Source: DASRFA01 sp035651755
GTDB taxonomy: Bacteria > Desulfobacterota > Binatia > UBA12015
Direction of reading: 5' to 3'
Length of the DNA stretch: 64,000 bases
Assembly (NCBI GenBank): GCA_035651755.1
Contig: DASRFA010000050.1
Location: forward strand, 229,376 to 293,375
The translations under genes and the position numbers were made by a program. Below, in pieces: positions 57,798 through 64,000 of this stretch. The notes beneath the pieces were generated by a model. It was not told where the DNA came from. It searched no databases and worked only from the letters and a program-made list of their open reading frames with translations. Position 1 is the stretch's first letter. Every line of letters begins with the position of its first letter.

Positions 57798-59081
57798 GTG
57801 CGCAGCTCTTTCCCCTGGATGCTCGCCGGCGCGCTCGGCTGCGCGCTCGCCCTCGGATTCGGTCTCGCGCTCGGCCCGGCTGACCCGGCCGGCGCGCAGC
57901 AGGAGAACGTCGCGGAGCCGGTCGGCAAGGTGCTCGCCGTTCCCGATCAGCCCGGCCCGCACTGGTTCTGGCTGAGCGACGTGATGCTGCATCGCACGGC
58001 GCTCTTCGACGGCGACAGCGGGAAGCTGCTCGGCTCGATCACCGCCGGCTCGGTCGGCGTCGGCTTCGTCGTGTCGCCGCTCTTCTCGCCCGACCGGCGC
58101 GAGATCTACATCCCGGAGAGCTACTTTTCGCGCGGCATCCGCGGCGACCGCACCGACGTCGTGACGGTCTACGACGGCCGGACGCTCATGCCGAAGGAGG
58201 AGATCGCGATCCCGCCGAAGCGAGCGGAGTACTTCCCCGGCATCGCGGCGAACGCGCTCTCGGACGACGGCCGCTACGTCGCCGTCTTCAACGTCACGCC
58301 GGCGCAGTCGCTCACGATCGTCGACGCTCCGGCGCGCCGCTTCGTCGGCGAGGTGCAGTCCGCCGGGTGCAGCCTCGTCTATCCGGCGGGGCCGCGCCGC
58401 TTCTTCATGCTCTGCGCCGACGGCACCGCCCTCCTGGTCGACGTCCCCGAGGACGGGTCGGCTCCCGCGGCGCGCCGGACGGAGCGCTTCTTCGATCCCG
58501 ACAAGGACCCGCTCGCCGACAAGGCGGTTCGACTCGGGAAGCAGTGGATCTTCACGTCGTTCGAGGGGACGGTGCACGCGGTCGACTTCTCGGGCGACCA
58601 GGCCCGCTTCGCCGACACCTGGCCGCTCTTCTCCGACGCCGACCGGAACGACTCGTGGCGCGTCGGCGGCGGCCAGCAGATCGCGCTCCACGCTCCGACC
58701 GGCCGGCTCTACGTCCTCGTGCACCAGGGCGGGCCGGACACCCACAAGCAGGCGGGCAGCGAGATCTGGGTCTACGAGGTCGCGCAGCACAAGCGCCTGC
58801 AGCGGATCCCCGTCAACAGCCCGCTCGCGAACTTCGTACGCGGCCAGATGCGCCTCCGCGACCGGCTCCGCGACCGCATGCTGTCCTGGTTCCTCGACCA
58901 CGCCCTGCCGAACCTCGGCGCGGACTCGATCGTCGTCACCCAGGACGACCGGCCGGCGCTCATCGTGCTCTCGATGATCCCGCCCGCCGTCACGGTGCAC
59001 GACGCGACGAGCGGCGCCGTGCTGCGCGAGGTCTCCGAGCCCGGGATCGCGGGGAGCCTCCTCTTCGCGCCGCCGGCGTGA
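57798..59081 (+). CDS. mauB: TTQ amine dehydrogenase heavy (beta-propeller) subunit
   Basis: A 427-residue exported protein with a signal peptide (cleavage near PAGAQQ, about residue 34). The mature part resembles the methylamine/aralkylamine dehydrogenase heavy chain, a seven-bladed propeller: HWFWLSDVMLHRTALFDG, GVGFVVSPLFSPD and TDVVTVYDGRTL are characteristic. In the known enzymes two heavy and two light chains form the periplasmic dehydrogenase, converting a primary amine to aldehyde and ammonia. GTG 57798 follows GAGGG. mauE starts 37 bases downstream. Confidence 0.87.
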   Translation: MRSSFPWMLAGALGCALALGFGLALGPADPAGAQQENVAEPVGKVLAVPDQPGPHWFWLSDVMLHRTALFDGDSGKLLGSITAGSVGVGFVVSPLFSPDRREIYIPESYFSRGIRGDRTDVVTVYDGRTLMPKEEIAIPPKRAEYFPGIAANALSDDGRYVAVFNVTPAQSLTIVDAPARRFVGEVQSAGCSLVYPAGPRRFFMLCADGTALLVDVPEDGSAPAARRTERFFDPDKDPLADKAVRLGKQWIFTSFEGTVHAVDFSGDQARFADTWPLFSDADRNDSWRVGGGQQIALHAPTGRLYVLVHQGGPDTHKQAGSEIWVYEVAQHKRLQRIPVNSPLANFVRGQMRLRDRLRDRMLSWFLDHALPNLGADSIVVTQDDRPALIVLSMIPPAVTVHDATSGAVLREVSEPGIAGSLLFAPPA

Positions 59082-59118
59082 GAAGGCGGCGAAGGCGGCG
59101 AACGGTGCGAGGGGGACT

Positions 59119-59658
59119 GTGATCGACCCGGTCGTCGCGGCGGCGCTGCGCGCGGGCCTGGCGCTGCTCTTCGCGAGCGCGGCGGTCCACAAGCTGCGCG
59201 CGCCGTCCGCCTTCCGTTCCGCGCTCGCCGACTATCGCCTCGTGCCGGAGCCGCTCGTTTCCGGCGCCGCCTGGGGCGCGATCGCGCTCGAGTGCGCGAG
59301 CGCAGTCGCGCTGGTCGCCCCGGGCGCGTACGCCGCCGGACCGCTCCTTGCGGCGGCGCTGCTGGGTCTCTACGGCGCGGCGATCGCCGTGAACCTCGCG
59401 CGCGGCCGGCGCGACCTCGACTGCGGCTGCCTCGGACCCGGGCGCCGCCAGTCGATCGGCTGGGCGCTCGTCGCGCGGAACGCGCTCCTCGCGCTCGCGG
59501 CGCTCGCGTGTCTCGCGCCCCTCCGCTCCCGCCCTCTCGTCTGGCTCGACGGCTTGACGATCGTCGCCGCCGTCGCTGCCGGCGCGCTCCTCCAGGGCGC
59601 CGCCGAGCGGCTTCTCGCGCAGGGGCCGGCGCTCGCGCGCCTCCGGGACGGCGCATGA
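59119..59658 (+). CDS. mauE: MauE-like amine dehydrogenase maturation membrane protein
   Basis: A 179-residue protein with four or five hydrophobic segments and a DoxX-like N-terminus (AGLALLFASAAVHKLRAPSAF). The LDCGCLGPGR loop has two close Cys, as in MauE, which is required for light-subunit assembly. GTG 59119 starts it and its stop overlaps mauD (ATGA at 59655). Order and overlap support the assignment more than sequence alone. Confidence 0.85.
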   Translation: MIDPVVAAALRAGLALLFASAAVHKLRAPSAFRSALADYRLVPEPLVSGAAWGAIALECASAVALVAPGAYAAGPLLAAALLGLYGAAIAVNLARGRRDLDCGCLGPGRRQSIGWALVARNALLALAALACLAPLRSRPLVWLDGLTIVAAVAAGALLQGAAERLLAQGPALARLRDGA

Positions 59659-60281
59659 GCGACGCGCTCCTCGTGTCGACGATCGTCCTCTGGGTCGTCG
59701 TCCTGATCCTCGCGGGCGTCGTCGTCGCGCTCGCGCGGCAGATCGGCATCCTCTACGAGCGCATCTCGCCGGTCGGCGCGCTCGCGATCGGCCGCGGCCT
59801 CGTCGCGGGGGAAGCGGCTCCCGTCGTGCCCGCGGTCGACCTCTCGGGAGCGACGGTCGACGTCGGCGGGGCGAGCGCGGACGGGCGCAGCACGCTCGTC
59901 TTCTTCCTGTCGCCGACCTGCCCGGTCTGCAAGAGCCTCCTTCCGGTCGTCCGGTCGCTCGCCCGGAGCGAGCGCCGGCGCCTCCGGGTCGTCCTGGCGG
60001 GGGAGGGCGGCGCCGACGAGCACAGCGAGCTCGCGCGTGCGAGCGGCGTCGCCGATCTCGCGTACGTGCTCTCGCCGGCGCTCGGCATGACGTGGCAGGT
60101 GCCGCGGCTCCCGTACGCCGTCCTCCTTGACGCGGCCGGCGTCATCCGCTCGAAGGGGCTGGTGAACACGCGCGAGCACCTCGAGAGCCTGCTCGAGGCG
60201 GAGGAGCGCGGCGTCGCGTCGCTCCAGGAGCTGGCCGAGATCGAGGAGCGCCGCGCCGCCGGCGGGGAGTCCGCGCGATGA
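59655..60281 (+). CDS. mauD: MauD-like thioredoxin-fold maturation protein
   Basis: A 208-residue membrane-anchored protein: one helix (about 5-27), then a thioredoxin fold with C89-P-V-C92 in LSPTCPVCKS. MauD is thought to form or reshuffle the many disulfides of the light subunit in the periplasm. It overlaps mauE upstream (ATGA) and mauA downstream (ATGA at 60278), so the three are translationally coupled. Confidence 0.88.
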   Translation: MSDALLVSTIVLWVVVLILAGVVVALARQIGILYERISPVGALAIGRGLVAGEAAPVVPAVDLSGATVDVGGASADGRSTLVFFLSPTCPVCKSLLPVVRSLARSERRRLRVVLAGEGGADEHSELARASGVADLAYVLSPALGMTWQVPRLPYAVLLDAAGVIRSKGLVNTREHLESLLEAEERGVASLQELAEIEERRAAGGESAR

Positions 60282-60823
60282 GCGCCGAGCGGGAGGCCTT
60301 CGGCCTCGATCGCTGGGCGGAGCGCTGGGCGCGCTCGCTCGCGCGCGCGACGTCGCGGCGGAGCGCGCTCGCGCGCCTCGGGGCCTGGCTCGTCGGCGCG
60401 GCCGGCCTGCCGCTCCTCCCGATCGCGCGCGGCGCAGCGCTCGCTGCCCTTCCCGACGATTCGAAGATCTCCGGCGACGCCGGCGACCCGACGAGCTGCG
60501 ACTACTGGCGCCACTGCGCGATCGACGGCTTCCTCTGCGCCTGCTGCGGCGGTACCCAGAGCGCGTGTCCCCCGGGAACGGAGATGTCGCCGATCACGTG
60601 GATCGGGACGTGCCGCAACCCGGCCGACGGCCGCGACTACGTCGTCTCGTACAACGACTGCTGCGGCGCGACCCTCTGCATGCGCTGCCAGTGCCGCCGC
60701 ACGGAGGGCGAGAAGCCGCCCTACGTCCTCTGGAAGAACAACAGCCTCCTGTGGTGCTTCGGGACGAAGAGCCGCGCGGTGACGTGCTCCGTGTCGGTCG
60801 TCCTGAGCGTCGCCGAGTCGTGA
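60278..60823 (+). CDS. mauA: TTQ amine dehydrogenase light subunit precursor
   Basis: A 181-residue precursor. A long N-region with SRRSALARLG and a hydrophobic stretch looks like the Tat-type leader of MauA. The mature part matches the light chain: CDYWRHCAIDGFLCACCGG, CPPG, then W108 (SPITWIGTC) and W159 (LLWCFGTK), the two Trp cross-linked into TTQ. D83 and D127 lie at conserved positions (AIDG, YNDCCG). Fourteen Cys are counted in the mature part, against twelve in well-studied light chains. It catalyses amine oxidation with the mauB product. Confidence 0.92.
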   Translation: MSAEREAFGLDRWAERWARSLARATSRRSALARLGAWLVGAAGLPLLPIARGAALAALPDDSKISGDAGDPTSCDYWRHCAIDGFLCACCGGTQSACPPGTEMSPITWIGTCRNPADGRDYVVSYNDCCGATLCMRCQCRRTEGEKPPYVLWKNNSLLWCFGTKSRAVTCSVSVVLSVAES

Positions 60824-61272
60824 CGGCGCGCATCGCGGCGCTCGCGCGCGGCGTCGCCGCCGGTGCCGCCGCCGCGGCGCTGCTCGCCGCCGCGCCCGTG
60901 CGCGCCTGGTCTCCGGCGATCAACTACGCCGTCAACTGCCAGGGCTGCCACCTCGCCGACGGCCGCGCGACGCCGGGGCTCGTGCCCGCGCTCGCGGGCG
61001 TCGTCGCGAGCTTCGCGCACGTCTCCGCCGGCAGGTCGTACCTGATGCGCTTGCCGAACGTCGCGAGCACGTCGCTCAGCGACCGCGAGACCGCGGACCT
61101 CCTGAACTGGGTCGTCGGGCGCTTCGGCCCGCCGGCGGATGCCGCGACCGTCTCGCGCTTCACCGCGGAGGAGGTCGCGAGCGCCCGTCGCGAGCCGCTC
61201 GTCGACGTGGCGGGCGCGCGGCGCGCAGCGGTCGACGCGCTCGCCGCCATCTCGGGCACACGGACGCGGTGA
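60820..61272 (+). CDS. Exported mono-haem cytochrome c in the amine dehydrogenase operon
   Basis: A 150-residue protein: signal peptide ending near VRAW (residue 30), haem site CQGCH (40-44), and Met76 in GRSYLMRLPN as a possible axial ligand. Starting as GTGA over the mauA stop and overlapping the permease start likewise, it is clearly in the operon and is a candidate electron acceptor in place of amicyanin or azurin. The C-terminal half, with SDRETADLLNWVVGRF, is helical as in class I cytochromes. Confidence 0.82.
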   Translation: MTARIAALARGVAAGAAAAALLAAAPVRAWSPAINYAVNCQGCHLADGRATPGLVPALAGVVASFAHVSAGRSYLMRLPNVASTSLSDRETADLLNWVVGRFGPPADAATVSRFTAEEVASARREPLVDVAGARRAAVDALAAISGTRTR

Positions 61273-62537
61273 GCGAGCCTTCGTCCCGGCTCGCACGCCG
61301 GCTCGGGACGACCGACGCAGTCTTCATCGGCCTCGGCGCCATGGTCGGCGCGGGGATCTTCGCGGCGATCGCGCCGGCCGCGGCGCGCGCCGGTACGGGG
61401 GCGCTGCCGGCGCTCGCCGTCGCGGCGGCGGTCGCGTGGCTCAACGCGGGCTCGGTCGCGGCGCTCTCGCGCATCCTTCCGCAGTCGGGCGGAGCGTACG
61501 CCTACGGGCGGGCGCGGCTCGGTGCGGTGTGGGGATTCGTCGCGGGATGGGCCTTCGTGGCGGGGAAGCTCGCGAGCTGCGCCGCGATGGCGCTCACGTT
61601 CGGGAGCTACGCCGCGCCGGGAGAGCGCGCGGTCGCGCGCGCGCTCGCGGTGGCGGCGGTCGCGGGCGCGACCGCGGTGAACGTCGTCGGGATCGAGCGG
61701 ACGGCGGCGTGGACGCGCGCGATCGTCGCCGTCGTGCTCGCGTCGCTCGTGGTCGCGGTGGCGGCGATCGTGCTCGGGGGCGGCGCGGATCCGGGTCGCG
61801 TCGTCCCGCGCGCGCAGGACCTCGCCCCCGGCCGCGTGCTGGGGGCGGCGGGATACCTCTTCTTCGCCTTCGCGGGCTACGCGCGCATCGCGACCCTCGG
61901 CGAGGAGGTGCGCGATCCCGAGCGGACGATCCCGCGCGCGATCGCGCTCGCGTTCGCGATCGCGCTCGCCGCGTACGCCGTGGTCCTGGCGGCGGCTCTG
62001 TCCGCGGTCGACGTGGATGAGCTCGCGCGCTCGCCCGCGCCGCTCGCACTCGCGGTCGCGAGCGGCGGCGGGCGGGCGCTCGCGCCGGTGGTTCGCGTCG
62101 GGGCGACGGTCGCATCGCTCGGGGTGCTGCTCTCGCTCCTCGCAGGCATCGCGCGAACGGCGTTCGCGATGGCTGCGGAGCGCGACCTCCCGCACGGGCT
62201 CGCCGCGGTTCACCCGCGGACGCGCGTGCCGCACCGCGCACAGGTTGCGACCGGCGTCCTCGTCGCCGCCGCGGCGGCGCTCGCCGACCTCCGGGGCGCG
62301 ATCGGGTTCAGCTCGTTCACCGTGCTCGTCTACTATGCGGTCGCGAACGCGGCGGCGTGGACGCTCCGGCGGGACGAGAGCGCTCGGGCGCCCGCGCTCG
62401 CGCTCCTCGGCTGTGCGGGATGTCTGACCGTCGCGTTCACGCTGCCGGCGGCGAGCGTGGCGGTCGGGCTCGGCGTCCTCGCGGCGGGCGTCTCCGGGTG
62501 GATCGTCTTCGGACGCGCCGGGCGCCGAGCGCGCTGA
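61269..62537 (+). CDS. APC-superfamily amino acid/amine permease
   Basis: A 422-residue permease with about 12 helices. TTDAVFIGLGAMVGAGIFAAI is the first helix with the glycine-rich substrate-binding break of the APC family, and GYARIATLGEEVRDPERTIP is the family's conserved loop with the GEE-xxxP pattern. The GTG start overlaps the cytochrome stop (GTGA at 61269), placing it last in the mau operon, where it may import the amine or export a product. Confidence 0.87.
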   Translation: MSEPSSRLARRLGTTDAVFIGLGAMVGAGIFAAIAPAAARAGTGALPALAVAAAVAWLNAGSVAALSRILPQSGGAYAYGRARLGAVWGFVAGWAFVAGKLASCAAMALTFGSYAAPGERAVARALAVAAVAGATAVNVVGIERTAAWTRAIVAVVLASLVVAVAAIVLGGGADPGRVVPRAQDLAPGRVLGAAGYLFFAFAGYARIATLGEEVRDPERTIPRAIALAFAIALAAYAVVLAAALSAVDVDELARSPAPLALAVASGGGRALAPVVRVGATVASLGVLLSLLAGIARTAFAMAAERDLPHGLAAVHPRTRVPHRAQVATGVLVAAAAALADLRGAIGFSSFTVLVYYAVANAAAWTLRRDESARAPALALLGCAGCLTVAFTLPAASVAVGLGVLAAGVSGWIVFGRAGRRAR

Positions 62538-62563
62538 GGGAGCCGGCGGATCGCGGCCGCGCG

Positions 62564-63544
62564 CTACGCTGCCGATGCGGCGGGCAGCGGCTCGACGAGG
62601 CCGGCCGTCTCCGCCATCCCGAGCATGAGGTTCAGGTTCTGCACGGCGGCGCCGGCGGCTCCCTTTCCGAGGTTGTCGAGCAGGGCGACGAGCAGCACGT
62701 GGCCGACCGGGTTCGGGAAGACGCGGAGCTCGATCGCGTTCGTGCCGTTCAGCGCCCGCGGGTCGAGCGCGCGCTCGTCGCCGGCCTGCGATTCCGCAAG
62801 CGAAGGGACCCGGACGAACGGCTCGTCGCGATAGCGCGCGGCGAGCGCCTCGTGGATGCGGAGCGGGCTCGCGTCGCTCGCGAGCAGCGCCGCGTGGAGG
62901 GGGATCTCCACGCGCATGCCGCAGCGGAACGGGCCTACGGCCGGGACGAAGTGCGGCGCCCGGGCGAGGCCCGCGTAGCGGGTCATCTCGGGGACGTGCT
63001 TGTGCTCGCGCTCGAGCGCGTACGGCGCCTCGAACGGAAGCCCCTCGAGGCCGACGGCCGCGTCCTCCCACCGCTCGATCATCGCCCGGCCGCCGCCCGA
63101 GTAGCCGGAGAGCGCGTGGACGGCGATCGGCGCCTCCGCCGACACGAGCTTCGCCTCGATCAGGGGGCGGAGCAGCAGGATGACGCCGGTCGGGTAGCAG
63201 CCGGGATTCGAGACGCGCCGGGCGTCGCGGATCGCCTCGCGCTGGCCGGGTCCGAGCTCGGGGAGCCCGTAGACCCAGCCCTCGGCGACCCGGTGGGCGG
63301 TGCTGGCGTCGAGGAGCCGCGTCTCGGAATCCGCGGCGAGCGCGACCGCCTCGCGCGCCGCGTCGTCCGGCAAGCACAAGATCGCGACGGCTGCGCTCCG
63401 GAGGAGCTCGGCGCGCGCCGACGGGTCCTTCCGCCGCGCCTCGTCGATCGCGAGGATCTCGACGTCGTCGCGGCCGGCGAGGCGCTCCCGGATCTGGAGG
63501 CCGGTGGTGCCGACCTGGCCGTCGATGTAGACGCGCGGCCGCAT
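62564..63544 (-). CDS. argC: N-acetyl-gamma-glutamyl-phosphate reductase
   Basis: A 326-residue ArgC of the shorter (type 2) class, making N-acetylglutamate semialdehyde for arginine synthesis with NADPH. GQVGTTGLQIRERL carries the nucleotide-binding GTTG (12-15), C116 in SNPGCYPTG is the catalytic Cys, and ALSGYSGGGRAM and HKHVPEM follow as expected. It is convergent with the permease (26-base gap) and divergent from the DUF763 gene (69 bases). No other arg gene is in the window. Confidence 0.93.
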   Translation of the reverse strand: MRPRVYIDGQVGTTGLQIRERLAGRDDVEILAIDEARRKDPSARAELLRSAAVAILCLPDDAAREAVALAADSETRLLDASTAHRVAEGWVYGLPELGPGQREAIRDARRVSNPGCYPTGVILLLRPLIEAKLVSAEAPIAVHALSGYSGGGRAMIERWEDAAVGLEGLPFEAPYALEREHKHVPEMTRYAGLARAPHFVPAVGPFRCGMRVEIPLHAALLASDASPLRIHEALAARYRDEPFVRVPSLAESQAGDERALDPRALNGTNAIELRVFPNPVGHVLLVALLDNLGKGAAGAAVQNLNLMLGMAETAGLVEPLPAASAA

Positions 63545-63613
63545 CGCGCCCCATCATGGCACACCGGGCGCGCGATCGCCTCGCCGGTCCCACGACCGTG
63601 GTAGAATCCGCCC

Positions 63614-64000
63614 GTGGCGCGACGGACCGGCAGCGCCGACCTCCCGCTCCACGGCGGGCGCGTCCCGCGCTGGCTGGCCGAGCGGATGGCGCGGCTCGGG
63701 CGCGTCGTCGCCGAGGCGATCGTCCTCGAGTACGGGCGCGACGAGCTCCTGCGACGGCTCGCCCACCCCTTCTGGTTCCAGTCGTTCGGCGCCGTGATGG
63801 GGATGGATTGGCACTCGTCCGGCATCACGACCAGCGTGATCGGCGCGCTCAAGCGCGGCCTGACGCCACTCGCCGGCGAGCTCGGCGTTCACGTGTGCGG
63901 CGGCCGCGGCCAGCATTCGCGCAAGACGCCGGAGGAGTTGACCCGCCTCGGCATGCGGGTTGGCTTCGACGGCGCGGCATTGACGCGAGCAAGCCGGCTG
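63614..64000 (+). CDS. DUF763 protein (partial)
   Basis: GTG 63614 opens 129 codons running off the right edge. TGSADLPLHGGRVPRWLAER, PFWFQSFGAVMGMDWHSSG and VCGGRGQHSRKTPEEL are all hallmarks of DUF763, a family of about 350-400 residues of uncertain function found in archaea and bacteria. It is divergent from argC; the 69-base space has no obvious ribosome site before the GTG. The C-terminal two thirds are missing. Confidence 0.85.
   Translation, partial: MARRTGSADLPLHGGRVPRWLAERMARLGRVVAEAIVLEYGRDELLRRLAHPFWFQSFGAVMGMDWHSSGITTSVIGALKRGLTPLAGELGVHVCGGRGQHSRKTPEELTRLGMRVGFDGAALTRASRL

Noticed and set aside
1..64000. tRNA, rRNA, CRISPR or transposase genes
   Set aside because: Read-through of intergenic spaces showed no cloverleaf with T-loop consensus, no rRNA-like blocks, no regular spacer array and no transposase domains. 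A covariance-model search would be needed to exclude small RNAs.

Overview
The window is GC-rich bacterial chromosome (about 70% by eye) with strong coding bias, long antisense shadow reading frames, many GTG/TTG starts and many 4-base stop/start overlaps. The gene content suggests a Gram-negative soil or freshwater heterotroph of the former Deltaproteobacteria or a neighbouring group (Binatota- or Myxococcota-like). It has a TonB-dependent receptor, a Lol-type permease, periplasmic c-type cytochromes, secreted Cys-rich proteins with thrombospondin-type and RCC1 repeats, and many acyl-CoA enzymes. The lineage is inferred; no rRNA, tRNA, CRISPR array or insertion sequence was seen.

Layout. 1-9.7 kb: a cut-off membrane protein, a di-iron ferritin-like protein with a TesB thioesterase, an aminotransferase with an SDR, a PhyH-type dioxygenase, a di-haem DHOR protein, a second SDR, a D-2-hydroxyacid dehydrogenase and an exported SurE-like protein. 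9.7-19.3 kb: tandem hairpins, a crotonase, an AmpG-like transporter, a MITE-like inverted repeat, a dynamin-like GTPase, a two-halved GT-C-like membrane protein, an acyltransferase and an alpha/beta hydrolase. 19.4-29.6 kb: a large AAA/TPR regulator divergent from a repeat-rich secreted protein, then a two-domain CoA-transferase with an amidohydrolase and a DUF35 protein. 29.6-38.4 kb: a LolC-type permease, a DUF6056-like protein, an adenosine-deaminase-like enzyme, an SDR/crotonase/KARI-like/PAS run, a signal-less substrate-binding protein, and a decayed 180-bp copy of the junction between those last two genes.

38.4-55.6 kb: an RCC1-repeat protein, an SDR, a GH39-like secreted protein, an AraC regulator convergent with a TonB receptor, a GAF histidine kinase, an SCP2-type thiolase, a hybrid histidine kinase, and an operon of luciferase-like oxidoreductase, two PaaI thioesterases and an iron alcohol dehydrogenase. 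55.7-64 kb: a DUF1326/DUF2182 pair, then a tryptophan-tryptophylquinone (TTQ) amine dehydrogenase cluster (cytochrome c, mauB, mauE, mauD, mauA, cytochrome c, APC permease), argC and a cut-off DUF763 gene.

The TTQ cluster is the clearest functional system: heavy and light subunits, two maturation proteins, a candidate electron acceptor and a candidate amine importer, all but the first joined by 4-base overlaps or short gaps. mauF, mauG and a cupredoxin are not visible beside it. Much of the rest of the window is acyl-CoA chemistry, consistent with degradation of fatty, branched or sterol-like acids, but individual substrates cannot be assigned from sequence.
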